Shown one piece after another: positions 26,763 through 34,139 of a stretch of DNA of 34,139 nt (position 1 is the first letter of the stretch; every line of letters begins with the position of its first letter). The stretch is from Planctomycetota bacterium (GTDB lineage: Bacteria; Planctomycetota; B15-G4), in assembly GCA_029259725.1 (NCBI GenBank), contig JAJDER010000004.1:1-34139 (forward strand). Direction: 5' to 3'. Both the position numbers and the translations under genes were made by a program. The notes beneath the pieces are model-generated. The model saw only the letters and a program-made list of their open reading frames with translations. It did no database searches and was not told the origin of the DNA.

Positions 26763-27202
26763 CACCGGCCCGGACCTATCGGCGCTACGCCCCGGCCACC
26801 CTGGCCCAGGCTCGCGCCCTGGCGGCCGATGTCGGCCTGACCCTGCGCGAGTGGGGTCTGCCCGAGCACCGCGTGCTGGGCTGGGAACTGGCCGTGGCCG
26901 AAATGGCCACCAACCTCGCGCGCCACGCCTACGGCGACGAGGCCGGCCAGCCACCGGGCCCGATGTGGCTCGATGTCACCTGGGGCGCCGAGGGGCTCTG
27001 CATGGTGCTCGCCGACGAGGGCGAGGCCTTCGACCCGGCTGCCGTCCCGGTCCCGCCCGCGCCCGACCCGGCCGACCCCGACAGCTGGCCCGAGAGTGGC
27101 ATGGGCCTGCCGCTGATCCGCTCCGCCGTGGACCGCCTCGAGTACCGCACCGAAGGCGCGCGCAACCTGATGACGCTCTTCGTCTCCGACCCGACGGCCT
27201 GA
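26759..27202 (+). CDS. RsbW-like serine kinase / anti-sigma factor (HATPase_c)
   Basis: A 147-residue GHKL ATPase of the RsbW/SpoIIAB type. The N box reads ELAVAEMATNLARHAYGD (E48, N52, H56), the G1 box is ADEGEAFDP (D86, G88) and the G2 box is SGMGLPLI (113-120). The ATP lid between them is unusually Pro-rich (VPVPPAPDPADPD). It would phosphorylate one or both STAS proteins and hold a target, such as a sigma factor, a DNA-binding protein or a cyclase. No sigma factor gene is present in the window, so the target is unknown. GTG start, overlapping the STAS stop. Confidence 0.92.
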   Translation: MTPARTYRRYAPATLAQARALAADVGLTLREWGLPEHRVLGWELAVAEMATNLARHAYGDEAGQPPGPMWLDVTWGAEGLCMVLADEGEAFDPAAVPVPPAPDPADPDSWPESGMGLPLIRSAVDRLEYRTEGARNLMTLFVSDPTA

Positions 27203-27275
27203 ACGACGCCGACCGGCCGCTCACGCCGACGAACGCCCGACGCCTCTCCCGACTCCTCTCCCGACGCCGACGACC
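27203..27275. other. Short gap with a repeated CTCTCCCGAC motif
   Basis: 73 bases between the kinase and the phosphatase gene. CTCTCCCGAC appears twice in about 20 bases just before the phosphatase start. There is no Shine-Dalgarno sequence before the ATG at 27276. Confidence 0.35.
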
Positions 27276-28535
27276 ATGCCCCGACACGACCCGCTGATCC
27301 CCCTGCTGACCGCGGACGACGTGCCGCGCACGCCGCACGTGCTGATCGTCGATGACAACGACGTCAACCGCGCCGTGCTGCGCACGATGCTGGGCGACGC
27401 CGGCTACGAGCTCACCGAGGCCGCCAACGGGACCGACGCGCTTCAGGCCGCCCGCGAGCGCCAGCCCGATCTGATCCTGCTCGACGTGATGATGCCGGGC
27501 CTGGACGGCTACGCGACCTGCGCGGAGCTCAAGCGCGATCCCGAGACCCGCGACGTGCCGGTGATCTTCCTGTCCGCGCTGGCGCAGACGGCCGATCGCG
27601 TGCGCGGCCTCGAACTCGGCGCGCTGGACTGGGTCACCAAGCCCTTCGATCGCTCCGAGGTGCTGGTGCGCGTGCGCAACCAGATCCGCATCGCCACGCT
27701 CACCCAGCAGCTCTGCAGCACCAACCGCGAGCTGGTCGCTCAGGCCGACGTCCTGCGCGAGGACCTCGCCGCCGCGGCCGACATCCAGCGCAGCCTGATC
27801 CCGCGCTCGCCACCGGCGCTGCCCGAGATCGAGGCCGCCTGGCGCTTCTTCCCGTGCGACAGCGTGGGTGGCGACATCTTCCACCTGACGCCCCTCGATG
27901 AAGACCACCTCGCGCTCTCCATCGTGGACGTCTCCGGGCACGGCGTCCCGGCCGCCATGGTCACCGTCTCGGTGGCGCAGAGCCTGTCGCCGCACGCGGG
28001 GCTGGTGGTCCGGCCGGCCGGGAGCGGCGACATCACGCCGCCGCGGCGCGTGCTCGAGCTGCTCGACCGCGAGTACCCGTTCGAGCGCTTCGAGAAGTTC
28101 TTCACCATCGGATACGCGGTGCTCGACCTGGCCACCGGCGTGCTGCGCTACAGCGGCGCGGCCCATCCGTACCCGGCCGTGCTCCGGCGCAACGGTACGG
28201 TCGAGCTGCTCGAGGAGGGCGGCACGATCATCGGGCTGGACGGCGCCGTGCCCTTCGTCGAGGGCAAGACGACGCTGGAGCGCGGCGACCGACTGTTCCT
28301 CTACACCGACGGCGTGATCGAGCTGCAGCGCCCCGGCGGCGAGGCCTTCGGGGAAGACCGGCTGACGGCCTGCCTGGCGCAGGTACGACACGAAGCGCTC
28401 GGGGCCGCGTGCGACGTGGTCGTCGAGACGCTGCGCGACTTCGCGGGTGGGCGACCCGCGAGCGACGACGTGACCCTGTTGGCGCTGGAGTATCGCGGAC
28501 GCGAACCGTCGGCGACCCACGAGAGGAGTGAGTGA
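27276..28535 (+). CDS. Response regulator fused to PP2C-type serine phosphatase (RsbU-like)
   Basis: A 419-residue protein. The receiver domain (about 20-140) has D26/D27, phospho-acceptor D70 in LLDVMMPG, S100 as the switch residue, and K122 (TKPF). A helical linker of about 30 residues (QLCSTNRELVAQADVLREDLAAAADIQRSLIP) leads into a SpoIIE/RsbU PP2C domain: SVGGD (D200), VDVSGHG (218-223) and a late DDVTLL motif. Phosphorylation of the receiver should switch on dephosphorylation of the STAS proteins. No histidine kinase is adjacent, so the HPt or two-component pair elsewhere in the window are possible but unproven inputs. The stop overlaps the next STAS start. Confidence 0.94.
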   Translation: MPRHDPLIPLLTADDVPRTPHVLIVDDNDVNRAVLRTMLGDAGYELTEAANGTDALQAARERQPDLILLDVMMPGLDGYATCAELKRDPETRDVPVIFLSALAQTADRVRGLELGALDWVTKPFDRSEVLVRVRNQIRIATLTQQLCSTNRELVAQADVLREDLAAAADIQRSLIPRSPPALPEIEAAWRFFPCDSVGGDIFHLTPLDEDHLALSIVDVSGHGVPAAMVTVSVAQSLSPHAGLVVRPAGSGDITPPRRVLELLDREYPFERFEKFFTIGYAVLDLATGVLRYSGAAHPYPAVLRRNGTVELLEEGGTIIGLDGAVPFVEGKTTLERGDRLFLYTDGVIELQRPGGEAFGEDRLTACLAQVRHEALGAACDVVVETLRDFAGGRPASDDVTLLALEYRGREPSATHERSE

Positions 28536-28873
28536 TGAGAATGGACCTGGCTCGTGACGGTGATGTGGTCATCGTGACGCCGCGCGAGGACCGCCTGGAT
28601 GCCTGCACCGCGGCCGAGTTCAAGCGCCGATTGATCGACCGGATCGATGCCGGCGAACGGCGCTTCGTGGTGGACCTGAGCGACGTGTCGTTCGTGGACA
28701 GCAGCGGTCTCGCCGCCTTGGTGACGATCATGAAGCGCGTCGGTCTCGAGGGCGACCTGGTGCTGTGCGGCGCCGCCGACGCGGTGCTGCGCATGCTGGC
28801 CACGTCGCGCATGGATCGCATCTTCGCCATCGTCCCGGCTCGCCACGAGGCCCTGACCTCGCTGCGGGACTGA
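28535..28873 (+). CDS. Anti-sigma-factor antagonist, STAS domain (RsbV-like) 2
   Basis: A 112-residue STAS domain. I chose ATG 28535, which shares a base with the phosphatase stop (TGATG) and has GAGAGGAG six bases upstream; ATG 28541 is an alternative. The loop FVDSSGLAAL (serines 56, 57) repeats that of STAS 1, but the remaining sequence is different (for example LDACTAAEFKRRL), so this is an old paralog and not a recent copy. It ends 16 bases before glgP. It is likely a second substrate of the same kinase and phosphatase. Confidence 0.92.
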   Translation: MRMDLARDGDVVIVTPREDRLDACTAAEFKRRLIDRIDAGERRFVVDLSDVSFVDSSGLAALVTIMKRVGLEGDLVLCGAADAVLRMLATSRMDRIFAIVPARHEALTSLRD

Positions 28874-28889
28874 GCCGGAGCCGCATCGC

Positions 28890-31379
28890 ATGGACGCCCC
28901 CGACGCGAGCACGCGCCACGCCGACGTGATGGCCTTCAAGGAGTCGGTGCTGCGTCACGTGCGCTACTCACTGGGCAAGGACTTCGAGGAACTCGGGGAG
29001 CGCGAGATCGGGCAGGCCGTCTCGCTGGCCGTGCGCGATCGGATCATCGACCGCATGCTCGCCACCGACCGGCGCTGGCGAGCGGAGGACCGCAAGCGCG
29101 TCGCCTACCTGTCCATGGAGTTCCTGGTCGGGCGTTCGCTCGGCAACAACCTGATCAACCTCGGGCTCGACGAGATCTGCCGCGATGCCCTGGTGGAGCT
29201 CGGGCTGGACCTCGAGGAGGTGCGCGAAGGTGAACTCGACGCGGCCCTGGGCAACGGGGGCCTCGGTCGTCTCGCGGCCTGCTTCCTCGATTCCCTGGCG
29301 ACGCTCGACCTGCCCGCCTGCGGCTACGGCATCAACTACGAGTTCGGCCTCTTCCGGCAGGAGATCCACGACGGGTGGCAGGTCGAGCGCCCGGATGCCT
29401 GGACGCGCGACGGCACGCCCTGGCTGCTCGAGCGCCCGGACGAAGCGGTGCTGGTGCCGCTCTACGGCCAGCTCGAGGAGGTCGACGGCCCCGACGGGAA
29501 GGCGGAGTCGATCTGGGTCGATTGGGACGTGCTCATCGGCGTGCCTCACGACATGCCCGTGGTCGGGTATGGCGGCAAGACCGTCAACAAGCTGCGCCTC
29601 TACAGCGCCCGGGCCTCCGACGACTTCGACATGTCGATCTTCAACCAGGGCGACTACATCCGCGCCGTGCGGATGAAGATGGAGAGCGAGACCGTGTCCA
29701 AGGTGCTCTACCCGAGTGACTCGAACGAGCAGGGTCGCGAGTTGCGCCTGGTGCAGGAGTACTTCTTCGTGGCCTGCGCGATCCGCGACATCCTGTTGCG
29801 CTTCGGCGAGGAGCACGACGATCTCGCGCTGCTCCCCGAGCAGGTCGCGATCCAGCTCAACGACACGCACCCCGCGCTGGCGGTGCTCGAGCTCATGCGC
29901 GTGTTGCTCGACGAGCACGGGTACGCGTGGGACGAGGCCTGGACGATCGTGCGCGGCTGCATCGCCTACACCAACCACACGCTGTTGCCCGAGGCGCTCG
30001 AGACCTGGCCGGTGGGGATGCTGGAGCGAGTGCTCCCGCGCCATACGGGGATCGTGCGGGAGATCGACGCGCGCCTGCGCGACACCATCGAGGAGCGCTG
30101 GCCGGGTGACGCGGCGCGCGTCGGGCGCATGGCGATCCTCCATGGCGGCGCGGACGGCGACGCGGACCAGGAGCCCGTCGTGCGCATGGCGCACCTGGCG
30201 TTGGTCGGCAGCCACGCGATCAACGGTGTCGCCGCCCTGCACAGCAAGCTGCTCGAGACCAGGCTGCTGCCCGACTTCCACGCCCTGTGGCCCGAGCGCT
30301 TCCAGAACAAGACCAACGGCATCACCCCGCGACGGTGGCTGCTCAAGGCCAATCCGCGTCTCGCCCGCCTGGTGGACGACAGCATCGGCGAGGGCTGGGT
30401 CACGGACCTCGAGCGCCTGGCCGAACTCGAGCCGCTCGCCGCCGACGCGTGCTTCCGCGAGACCTTCACGGCCATCAAGCGCGCCAACAAGCGCCGGCTG
30501 GCCGAGGTCGTGCGCGCCGAGACCGGGATCAGCCTGGACCCGCACTCGATCTTCGACGTCCAGGCCAAGCGCATCCATGAGTACAAGCGGCAGCTGCTGC
30601 TGGCCATGTCGGTGATCCACGACTACCTGTCGATCGTCGAGGACGGCCACGTGCCGGCGACGCCGCGCAGCGTGATCGTGGCCGGCAAGGCGGCTCCCGG
30701 GTACTGGGTCGCCAAGCAGATCATCAAGCTGTTCGGGGCGCTCTCGGCGGCGATCGAGGCCGAGCCTCGCGTGCGCGAACACCTGCGCGTCGCGTTCGTG
30801 CCGGACTACCGCGTGTCCCTGGCCGAGAGGCTGATCCCCGCCGCCGATCTGTCCGAGCAGATCTCGACCGCCGGCATGGAGGCTTCGGGCACGGGCAACA
30901 TGAAGTTCGCGCTCAACGGCGCGCTGACCATCGGCACGTACGACGGCGCGACGATCGAGATGTGCGAGCAGATCGGCGAGGAGAACATGTACCTGTTCGG
31001 GATGCGCGCCGTGGTGGTCGTGGGGGTGTTGCCGTGCGGCGCCGACGCGGCGCGCGCCACCTACGAGGCCAGCCCTTTCGTGCGTCGCATCGTGGACAGC
31101 TTCGGTGACGGCCGCTGGGCGCCGGACCAGCCCGATCGCTTCGCCTGGCTGGTCGGTCACCTGCTGGAGGGCCGCGACCGCTTCCTGCACCTGCCGGACC
31201 TCGAGAGCTACCTGGTCACGCAGGACCGCGTGGCCCGGGACTACCTCGACGCCACCACCTGGACGCGCAAGGCCATCCTCAACGTGGCGCGCATCGGCAG
31301 GTTCAGCAGCGACCGCACGATCCGGCAATACGCCGAGGAGATCTGGGGCCTGCCGATCGCCCAGGCGGCACCCCGCTAG
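28890..31379 (+). CDS. glgP: Glycogen/starch phosphorylase
   Basis: An 829-residue GT35 enzyme; E. coli GlgP has 815. It releases glucose-1-phosphate from alpha-1,4-glucan chains. Signatures are AYLSMEFLVGRSLGNNLINLG, ALGNGGLGRLAACFLDS, NDTHPALAVLELMR, FQNKTNGITPRRWL, FDVQAKRIHEYKRQLL and EASGTGNMKFALNG with the PLP lysine at K672. ATG 28890 has CCGGAG nine bases upstream. It directly follows the partner-switching genes with only a 16-base gap, so it is probably co-transcribed with them. The phosphomannomutase/phosphoglucomutase nearby could use its product. Its TAG stop shares a CTAG with the convergent permease gene. Confidence 0.96.
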   Translation: MDAPDASTRHADVMAFKESVLRHVRYSLGKDFEELGEREIGQAVSLAVRDRIIDRMLATDRRWRAEDRKRVAYLSMEFLVGRSLGNNLINLGLDEICRDALVELGLDLEEVREGELDAALGNGGLGRLAACFLDSLATLDLPACGYGINYEFGLFRQEIHDGWQVERPDAWTRDGTPWLLERPDEAVLVPLYGQLEEVDGPDGKAESIWVDWDVLIGVPHDMPVVGYGGKTVNKLRLYSARASDDFDMSIFNQGDYIRAVRMKMESETVSKVLYPSDSNEQGRELRLVQEYFFVACAIRDILLRFGEEHDDLALLPEQVAIQLNDTHPALAVLELMRVLLDEHGYAWDEAWTIVRGCIAYTNHTLLPEALETWPVGMLERVLPRHTGIVREIDARLRDTIEERWPGDAARVGRMAILHGGADGDADQEPVVRMAHLALVGSHAINGVAALHSKLLETRLLPDFHALWPERFQNKTNGITPRRWLLKANPRLARLVDDSIGEGWVTDLERLAELEPLAADACFRETFTAIKRANKRRLAEVVRAETGISLDPHSIFDVQAKRIHEYKRQLLLAMSVIHDYLSIVEDGHVPATPRSVIVAGKAAPGYWVAKQIIKLFGALSAAIEAEPRVREHLRVAFVPDYRVSLAERLIPAADLSEQISTAGMEASGTGNMKFALNGALTIGTYDGATIEMCEQIGEENMYLFGMRAVVVVGVLPCGADAARATYEASPFVRRIVDSFGDGRWAPDQPDRFAWLVGHLLEGRDRFLHLPDLESYLVTQDRVARDYLDATTWTRKAILNVARIGRFSSDRTIRQYAEEIWGLPIAQAAPR

Positions 31380-32527
31380 GCGGCGGCGCCTTCCCGGGGG
31401 CGCGGGAGCCTTGGGCGCCTCTCGCGGGGCGGTCCACTGCTGAGCAGCATGGCCAGCGGTCGGGTGCCCTCGGTGTTGGCCATGATGATCTGGGCGGTGG
31501 CCATGATCGGGACCGCCAGGAAGGTCCCGACCGCACCCCAGAGTCCGGCCCAGACCACGACCGACACGACGATCACGAGCGGCGAGAGGTTGAGTTCGCG
31601 CCCGAGGATCTTGGGCTCGATCACGCTGCCCAGGGTCAGGTTCACCGACAGGTACACGATCACCACGATGGCCGCCTTCTGCATCGCGGTGTCGCCGCCG
31701 TCGCCCATGGCCAGCGCCGTGAGCGTGGGGAAGATGCCGGCGATGATGCTGCCGAAGGTGGGGATGTAGTTGAGCACGAAGGTCAGGAAGCCCCACAACA
31801 CGGCGAAGGGGATCTCCAGCATCAGCAGCGCCGTGTAGCAGATCACGCCGGTCGCGAGGGAGGTGATCGTCTTGACGCCCAGGTAGCGCTGGATGCCGCG
31901 CGCGATGCTGTCCAGCGCGTCGGCCGCCTCGGCCTCCCGATCCCCGGCCACGGCCAGGATCTTGCTCCGGAACACCGCCTGTTCGGCGAAGATGAACAGC
32001 ATGTAGATCAGGATCAGGACCAGGACGCGGATGAAGTCGAAGCCGGTCCCGGCCGCGTCGGGGATGATCGAGGTGATCTCGTAGTCGGCCAGGGTGTCGA
32101 GCATGTCCTGGGCCGCCTTCTGGACGTCCTCGGGCAGGTCGAAGGCCTGCACGCGCACACCCAGCTTGGCCAGGATCTGCCCCCAGCGTCCCTTCTGCGC
32201 GAGTTCGGCCGCCTTCTCGTCCTGGAACGGGTCGAGACCCGTCTCGGCCTCGGCGAGTTGCTCGGCGTCGAAGAACGCGCGCAGGTTGGTCTCGACCAGG
32301 ACGCCGACCTTGGCCACGCCGAAGAACAGCAGCACCACCAGGGCGACCACGGTCACGGCCGGCGGGATGTAGAGCTTGGCCAGGGTGTCCACCACCGGCC
32401 GCAGCAGGACGCACAGCAGCACCGCGACCACGAAGGGCTGGATGATGCTGGCACCGACGTGGAGCACCCAGCCGACCATCACCGTGGCCAGGATGCCGAC
32501 GCCGAGACTGATGGCCTTGTTGCTCAT
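31376..32527 (-). CDS. AI-2E family transporter (PerM/TqsA-like)
   Basis: A 383-residue membrane protein with about seven to eight hydrophobic segments: roughly 7-42 (two), 57-77, 164-182, 218-240, 242-273, 283-302 and 314-345. A large soluble loop at about 80-160 is typical of the family, as are NYIPTFGSIIAG, EPKILGRELNLSPL and GAVGTFLAVP near the end. Members export AI-2 or other small solutes or act as Na+/H+ antiporters. The C-terminus is a basic, Pro-rich tail. ATG 32527 is chosen; a GTG at 32587 would add 20 unlikely residues. A TACGAT box seven bases upstream suggests a leaderless message. Confidence 0.9.
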   Translation of the reverse strand: MSNKAISLGVGILATVMVGWVLHVGASIIQPFVVAVLLCVLLRPVVDTLAKLYIPPAVTVVALVVLLFFGVAKVGVLVETNLRAFFDAEQLAEAETGLDPFQDEKAAELAQKGRWGQILAKLGVRVQAFDLPEDVQKAAQDMLDTLADYEITSIIPDAAGTGFDFIRVLVLILIYMLFIFAEQAVFRSKILAVAGDREAEAADALDSIARGIQRYLGVKTITSLATGVICYTALLMLEIPFAVLWGFLTFVLNYIPTFGSIIAGIFPTLTALAMGDGGDTAMQKAAIVVIVYLSVNLTLGSVIEPKILGRELNLSPLVIVVSVVVWAGLWGAVGTFLAVPIMATAQIIMANTEGTRPLAMLLSSGPPRERRPRLPRPREGAAA

Positions 32528-32534
32528 CGAGCCG

Positions 32535-32540
32535 ATCGTA
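32535..32540 (-). promoter_or_regulatory. Candidate leaderless -10 box (TACGAT) for the AI-2E gene
   Basis: TACGAT on the minus strand is separated from the ATG at 32527 by exactly seven bases (CGGCTCG), with no Shine-Dalgarno sequence. This is the third example of this spacing in the window. Confidence 0.38.
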
Positions 32541-32609
32541 GCGATGCATCGGGTGAGATTCGCCGAGTGCCTGGCCCGGTCAGACACACTCGCGCCACCG
32601 GCGTCGACG

Positions 32610-32633
32610 TTGACCTCCTACAAGATGTAGGAG
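32610..32633 (+). promoter_or_regulatory. Promoter element TTGACC overlapping a TACA/TGTA dyad operator
   Basis: TTGACC (32610-32615), a good -35, runs into the perfect inverted repeat CTCCTACA-AGA-TGTAGGAG (arms 32615-32622 and 32626-32633). A TACA/TGTA core is typical of operators of BlaI/MecI/CopY-type winged-helix repressors, although those usually have a two-base centre. The -10 region (about 32633-32638) is poor. The dyad lies 66 bases before the beta-propeller gene and could equally form a hairpin in its leader. Confidence 0.55.
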
Positions 32634-32699
32634 AGCCTCGATGCTCGAGCGCCGGTCGCCGCGTCCACCCGGGATGGCGAGGCTCGCGCGGGAGCCCTC

Positions 32700-33683
32700 A
32701 TGAGCGGACGCGTGGTGCTGCCGACGACGTTCGCCGGCCAGGGCGACGCAGCCCTGGTCCCGGGCGACGCCGAACCCCTGGTCCCGAGCGACGGGGCGCT
32801 GCGCATCCACACGGTGGCGGACGGTCTGCCGGCCGCGGACGTGCGCTGTGCTCTCGCGGACCGCCGGGGCGACCACTGGTTCGGAACGCGCGGTGGCGGC
32901 GTGGCGCGGCTGTCCCAGGGCGCCTGGACCGTCTTCACCAGCGCCGACGGGCTGGCCAGCGATGGCGCGGGAGCGGTTCACGAGGACGCCGGCGGCCGAC
33001 TGTGGTTCGCCGGCAAGGGGCTCTCGCGCTTCGATCCCGAGCGACGGACCTGGCGCACCGTGACCACGGCCGACGGTCTCGCCGGCACGGTCGTGTTCGC
33101 GATCCGCGCCGCGCCTGACGCATCGCTCTGGTTCGGGACCAATCGCGGCGCGAGCCGCCTGCACGATGGGCGCTGGACGTCGATCAGCGCCGAGGCTCCT
33201 CTCCCGCACTTCGTCGTCCACGATGTCCTCGTCGACGCCCGCGGAGACCTCTGGCTGGCCACCCGCGCCGGTCTCGCGCGCCGCGCCGGCGACGACTGGC
33301 AGGTCCTGCGCGCAGGCACCAACGTGCGTCGCGCTTGTGTGGGGCCGGACGGGACGCCCTGGTTCGGCACGGCGTCCGAGGGCGCCCTGGCCTACGTGGA
33401 CGGCGTGTTCGAGTCGACGGCGCCGGTGCCCATGCTGCTGCCCGAGGTCGTCGACGACCATCGAGCGCTCTGGTTCTCCTCGGCCGGCGCGGGGGCCTTC
33501 CGACTGCACCAGGGTCGTCTCCAGCGACTCGGTCGCGAACAGGGGTTGCCCAGCGATGTCGTGCACGGCATCGCGTCCGACGGCGCAGGCGGAGTGCTCT
33601 TCGCCACCGACGCCGGCGCCGCGCAGCTGCTGCAGACGCCGAGGCCCGCCGGACCTACGGCCCCGAGCGCACCTTGGCGTTGA
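32700..33683 (+). CDS. Beta-propeller protein with two-component-regulator propeller repeats
   Basis: A 327-residue protein made almost entirely of Reg_prop-type repeats, about seven: for example DHWFGTRGGGVARL, RLWFAGKGLSRF, SLWFGTNRGASRL, DLWLATRAGLARR and TPWFGTASEGALAY, each with the W-F/L-G-T signature, and with FTSADGLASD-type linkers. Such propellers are normally the sensor part of large periplasmic hybrid kinases; here there is no signal peptide, membrane helix, kinase or cyclase, so it is a free propeller, probably cytoplasmic. GGGAG lies about nine bases before the ATG. The gene overlaps the following convergent gene by 29 bases. Function unknown. Confidence 0.8.
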   Translation: MSGRVVLPTTFAGQGDAALVPGDAEPLVPSDGALRIHTVADGLPAADVRCALADRRGDHWFGTRGGGVARLSQGAWTVFTSADGLASDGAGAVHEDAGGRLWFAGKGLSRFDPERRTWRTVTTADGLAGTVVFAIRAAPDASLWFGTNRGASRLHDGRWTSISAEAPLPHFVVHDVLVDARGDLWLATRAGLARRAGDDWQVLRAGTNVRRACVGPDGTPWFGTASEGALAYVDGVFESTAPVPMLLPEVVDDHRALWFSSAGAGAFRLHQGRLQRLGREQGLPSDVVHGIASDGAGGVLFATDAGAAQLLQTPRPAGPTAPSAPWR

Positions 33684-34139
33684 GCACGCCGCCGGGCCCC
33701 GAACCCTGGAGCTGGGCGCGCGTCTTCTTCACCCGGAGCAGACCGCCCTTGCTGTTGGCGGACGGTTCCACCAGCAGTGCGGCCAGGCCGGCCTCGCGCG
33801 CGTCGCCGTCCACTTCGAAGCCGAGCTGTTGGCTGCCCTTGCCGGCGAGGTCGAGGACGGGGAGGCCATGGAAGACCAGCGCGTCAGCGCCGAGCGCCAG
33901 GGCCGCCTCGCCGTTCGGGTCGTCGAAGACCAGCGTCGTGCGGCCCAGGCCCGGATCGAAGCTGAGCTGCCCACCTTGCTTGAGCTTGGTGAGCGCTCCG
34001 TTCGGGAGCTGCAACGTGCCCTTCAGGGAGAAGGAGGAGCTGAAGGGCGCGAAGGCCAGGCCGCGGGGTCCGGCGGCGCTGCCGACATCGAGGGTGTCCA
34101 GCAGCGATCCGTCGAAGGGATCGAAGACGAGGATCTCGT
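33655..34139 (-). CDS. C-terminal part of a beta-propeller-like protein, cut by window edge
   Basis: An open frame enters from the right edge and stops at 33655, giving about 160 C-terminal residues. The first part, EILVFDPFDGSLLDTLDVG followed by GPRGLAFAP, resembles an NHL/YVTN-type propeller blade. The remainder is beta-rich (QLSFDPGLGRTTLVFDD, VLDLAGKGSQQLGFEVDG) without a family I know. A TTG at 34014 is not a likely start, because the reading frame continues with sensible sequence. The stop lies inside the convergent propeller gene. Size, start and function of the whole protein cannot be seen. Confidence 0.62.
   Translation of the reverse strand, partial: EILVFDPFDGSLLDTLDVGSAAGPRGLAFAPFSSSFSLKGTLQLPNGALTKLKQGGQLSFDPGLGRTTLVFDDPNGEAALALGADALVFHGLPVLDLAGKGSQQLGFEVDGDAREAGLAALLVEPSANSKGGLLRVKKTRAQLQGSGPGGVLNAKVRSGP

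Noticed and set aside
28968..32549. 1193-codon minus-strand open frame opposite glgP and through the AI-2E gene
   Set aside because: Mirror of real coding sequence in high GC; contains no recognisable domain and clashes with two solid genes.

Overview
This is a very GC-rich, gene-dense bacterial chromosome segment with no mobile elements, tRNAs, rRNAs or CRISPR arrays that I can see. The gene mix suggests a free-living, respiring Gram-negative-type bacterium. It includes a full ISC iron-sulfur operon with HscA/HscB, a seven-heme TPR cytochrome lipoprotein, several lipoproteins, a nickel-pincer cofactor operon, Rsb-type partner switching, and secreted or propeller-type proteins. Planctomycetota or another deep high-GC lineage is my best guess, but nothing here fixes the phylum.

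Region 1 (1-6677, minus strand) is the isc operon. It runs from a promoter/operator block at about 6515-6583 through an Rrf2 regulator, iscS, iscU, iscA, hscB, hscA, iscX, a hotdog thioesterase and the start of an M61 peptidase cut by the window edge. Region 2 (6678-7523) holds a divergent single-domain molybdopterin-oxidoreductase-like protein and a convergent ArsC/Spx-like protein. Region 3 (7586-11557, minus) is a tightly overlapping larB-larC-larE operon for the nickel-pincer nucleotide cofactor. A secreted protein with hexad-spaced DPR repeats is translationally coupled to its end; no larA is present. Region 4 (11597-16842) has the multiheme lipoprotein, an ALDH7-type dehydrogenase and a divergent HExxH lipoprotein.

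Region 5 (16843-19104, plus) starts with a gene-free stretch ending in a strong intrinsic terminator (possible small RNA), followed by a PhoB/PhoR-like two-component pair. Region 6 (26254 down to 19094, minus) is a probable operon: half a GT-B glycosyltransferase, a phosphomannomutase/phosphoglucomutase, a lone HPt protein, an atypical ZIP transporter, an unknown lipoprotein and a membrane-anchored double alpha/beta hydrolase.

Region 7 (26418-31379, plus) is the most system-like part. It is a compact partner-switching set (STAS, RsbW-like kinase, response-regulator/PP2C phosphatase, second STAS) leading directly into glycogen phosphorylase. Region 8 (31376-34139) holds an AI-2E family permease, a candidate TACA/TGTA operator, a regulator-type beta-propeller protein and the end of another beta-propeller-like gene.

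Two layout themes recur. Operons are joined by ATGA/GTGA start-stop overlaps, and convergent genes overlap at their tails. At least three genes have a TANNNT box exactly seven bases before the start codon, suggesting leaderless transcripts.
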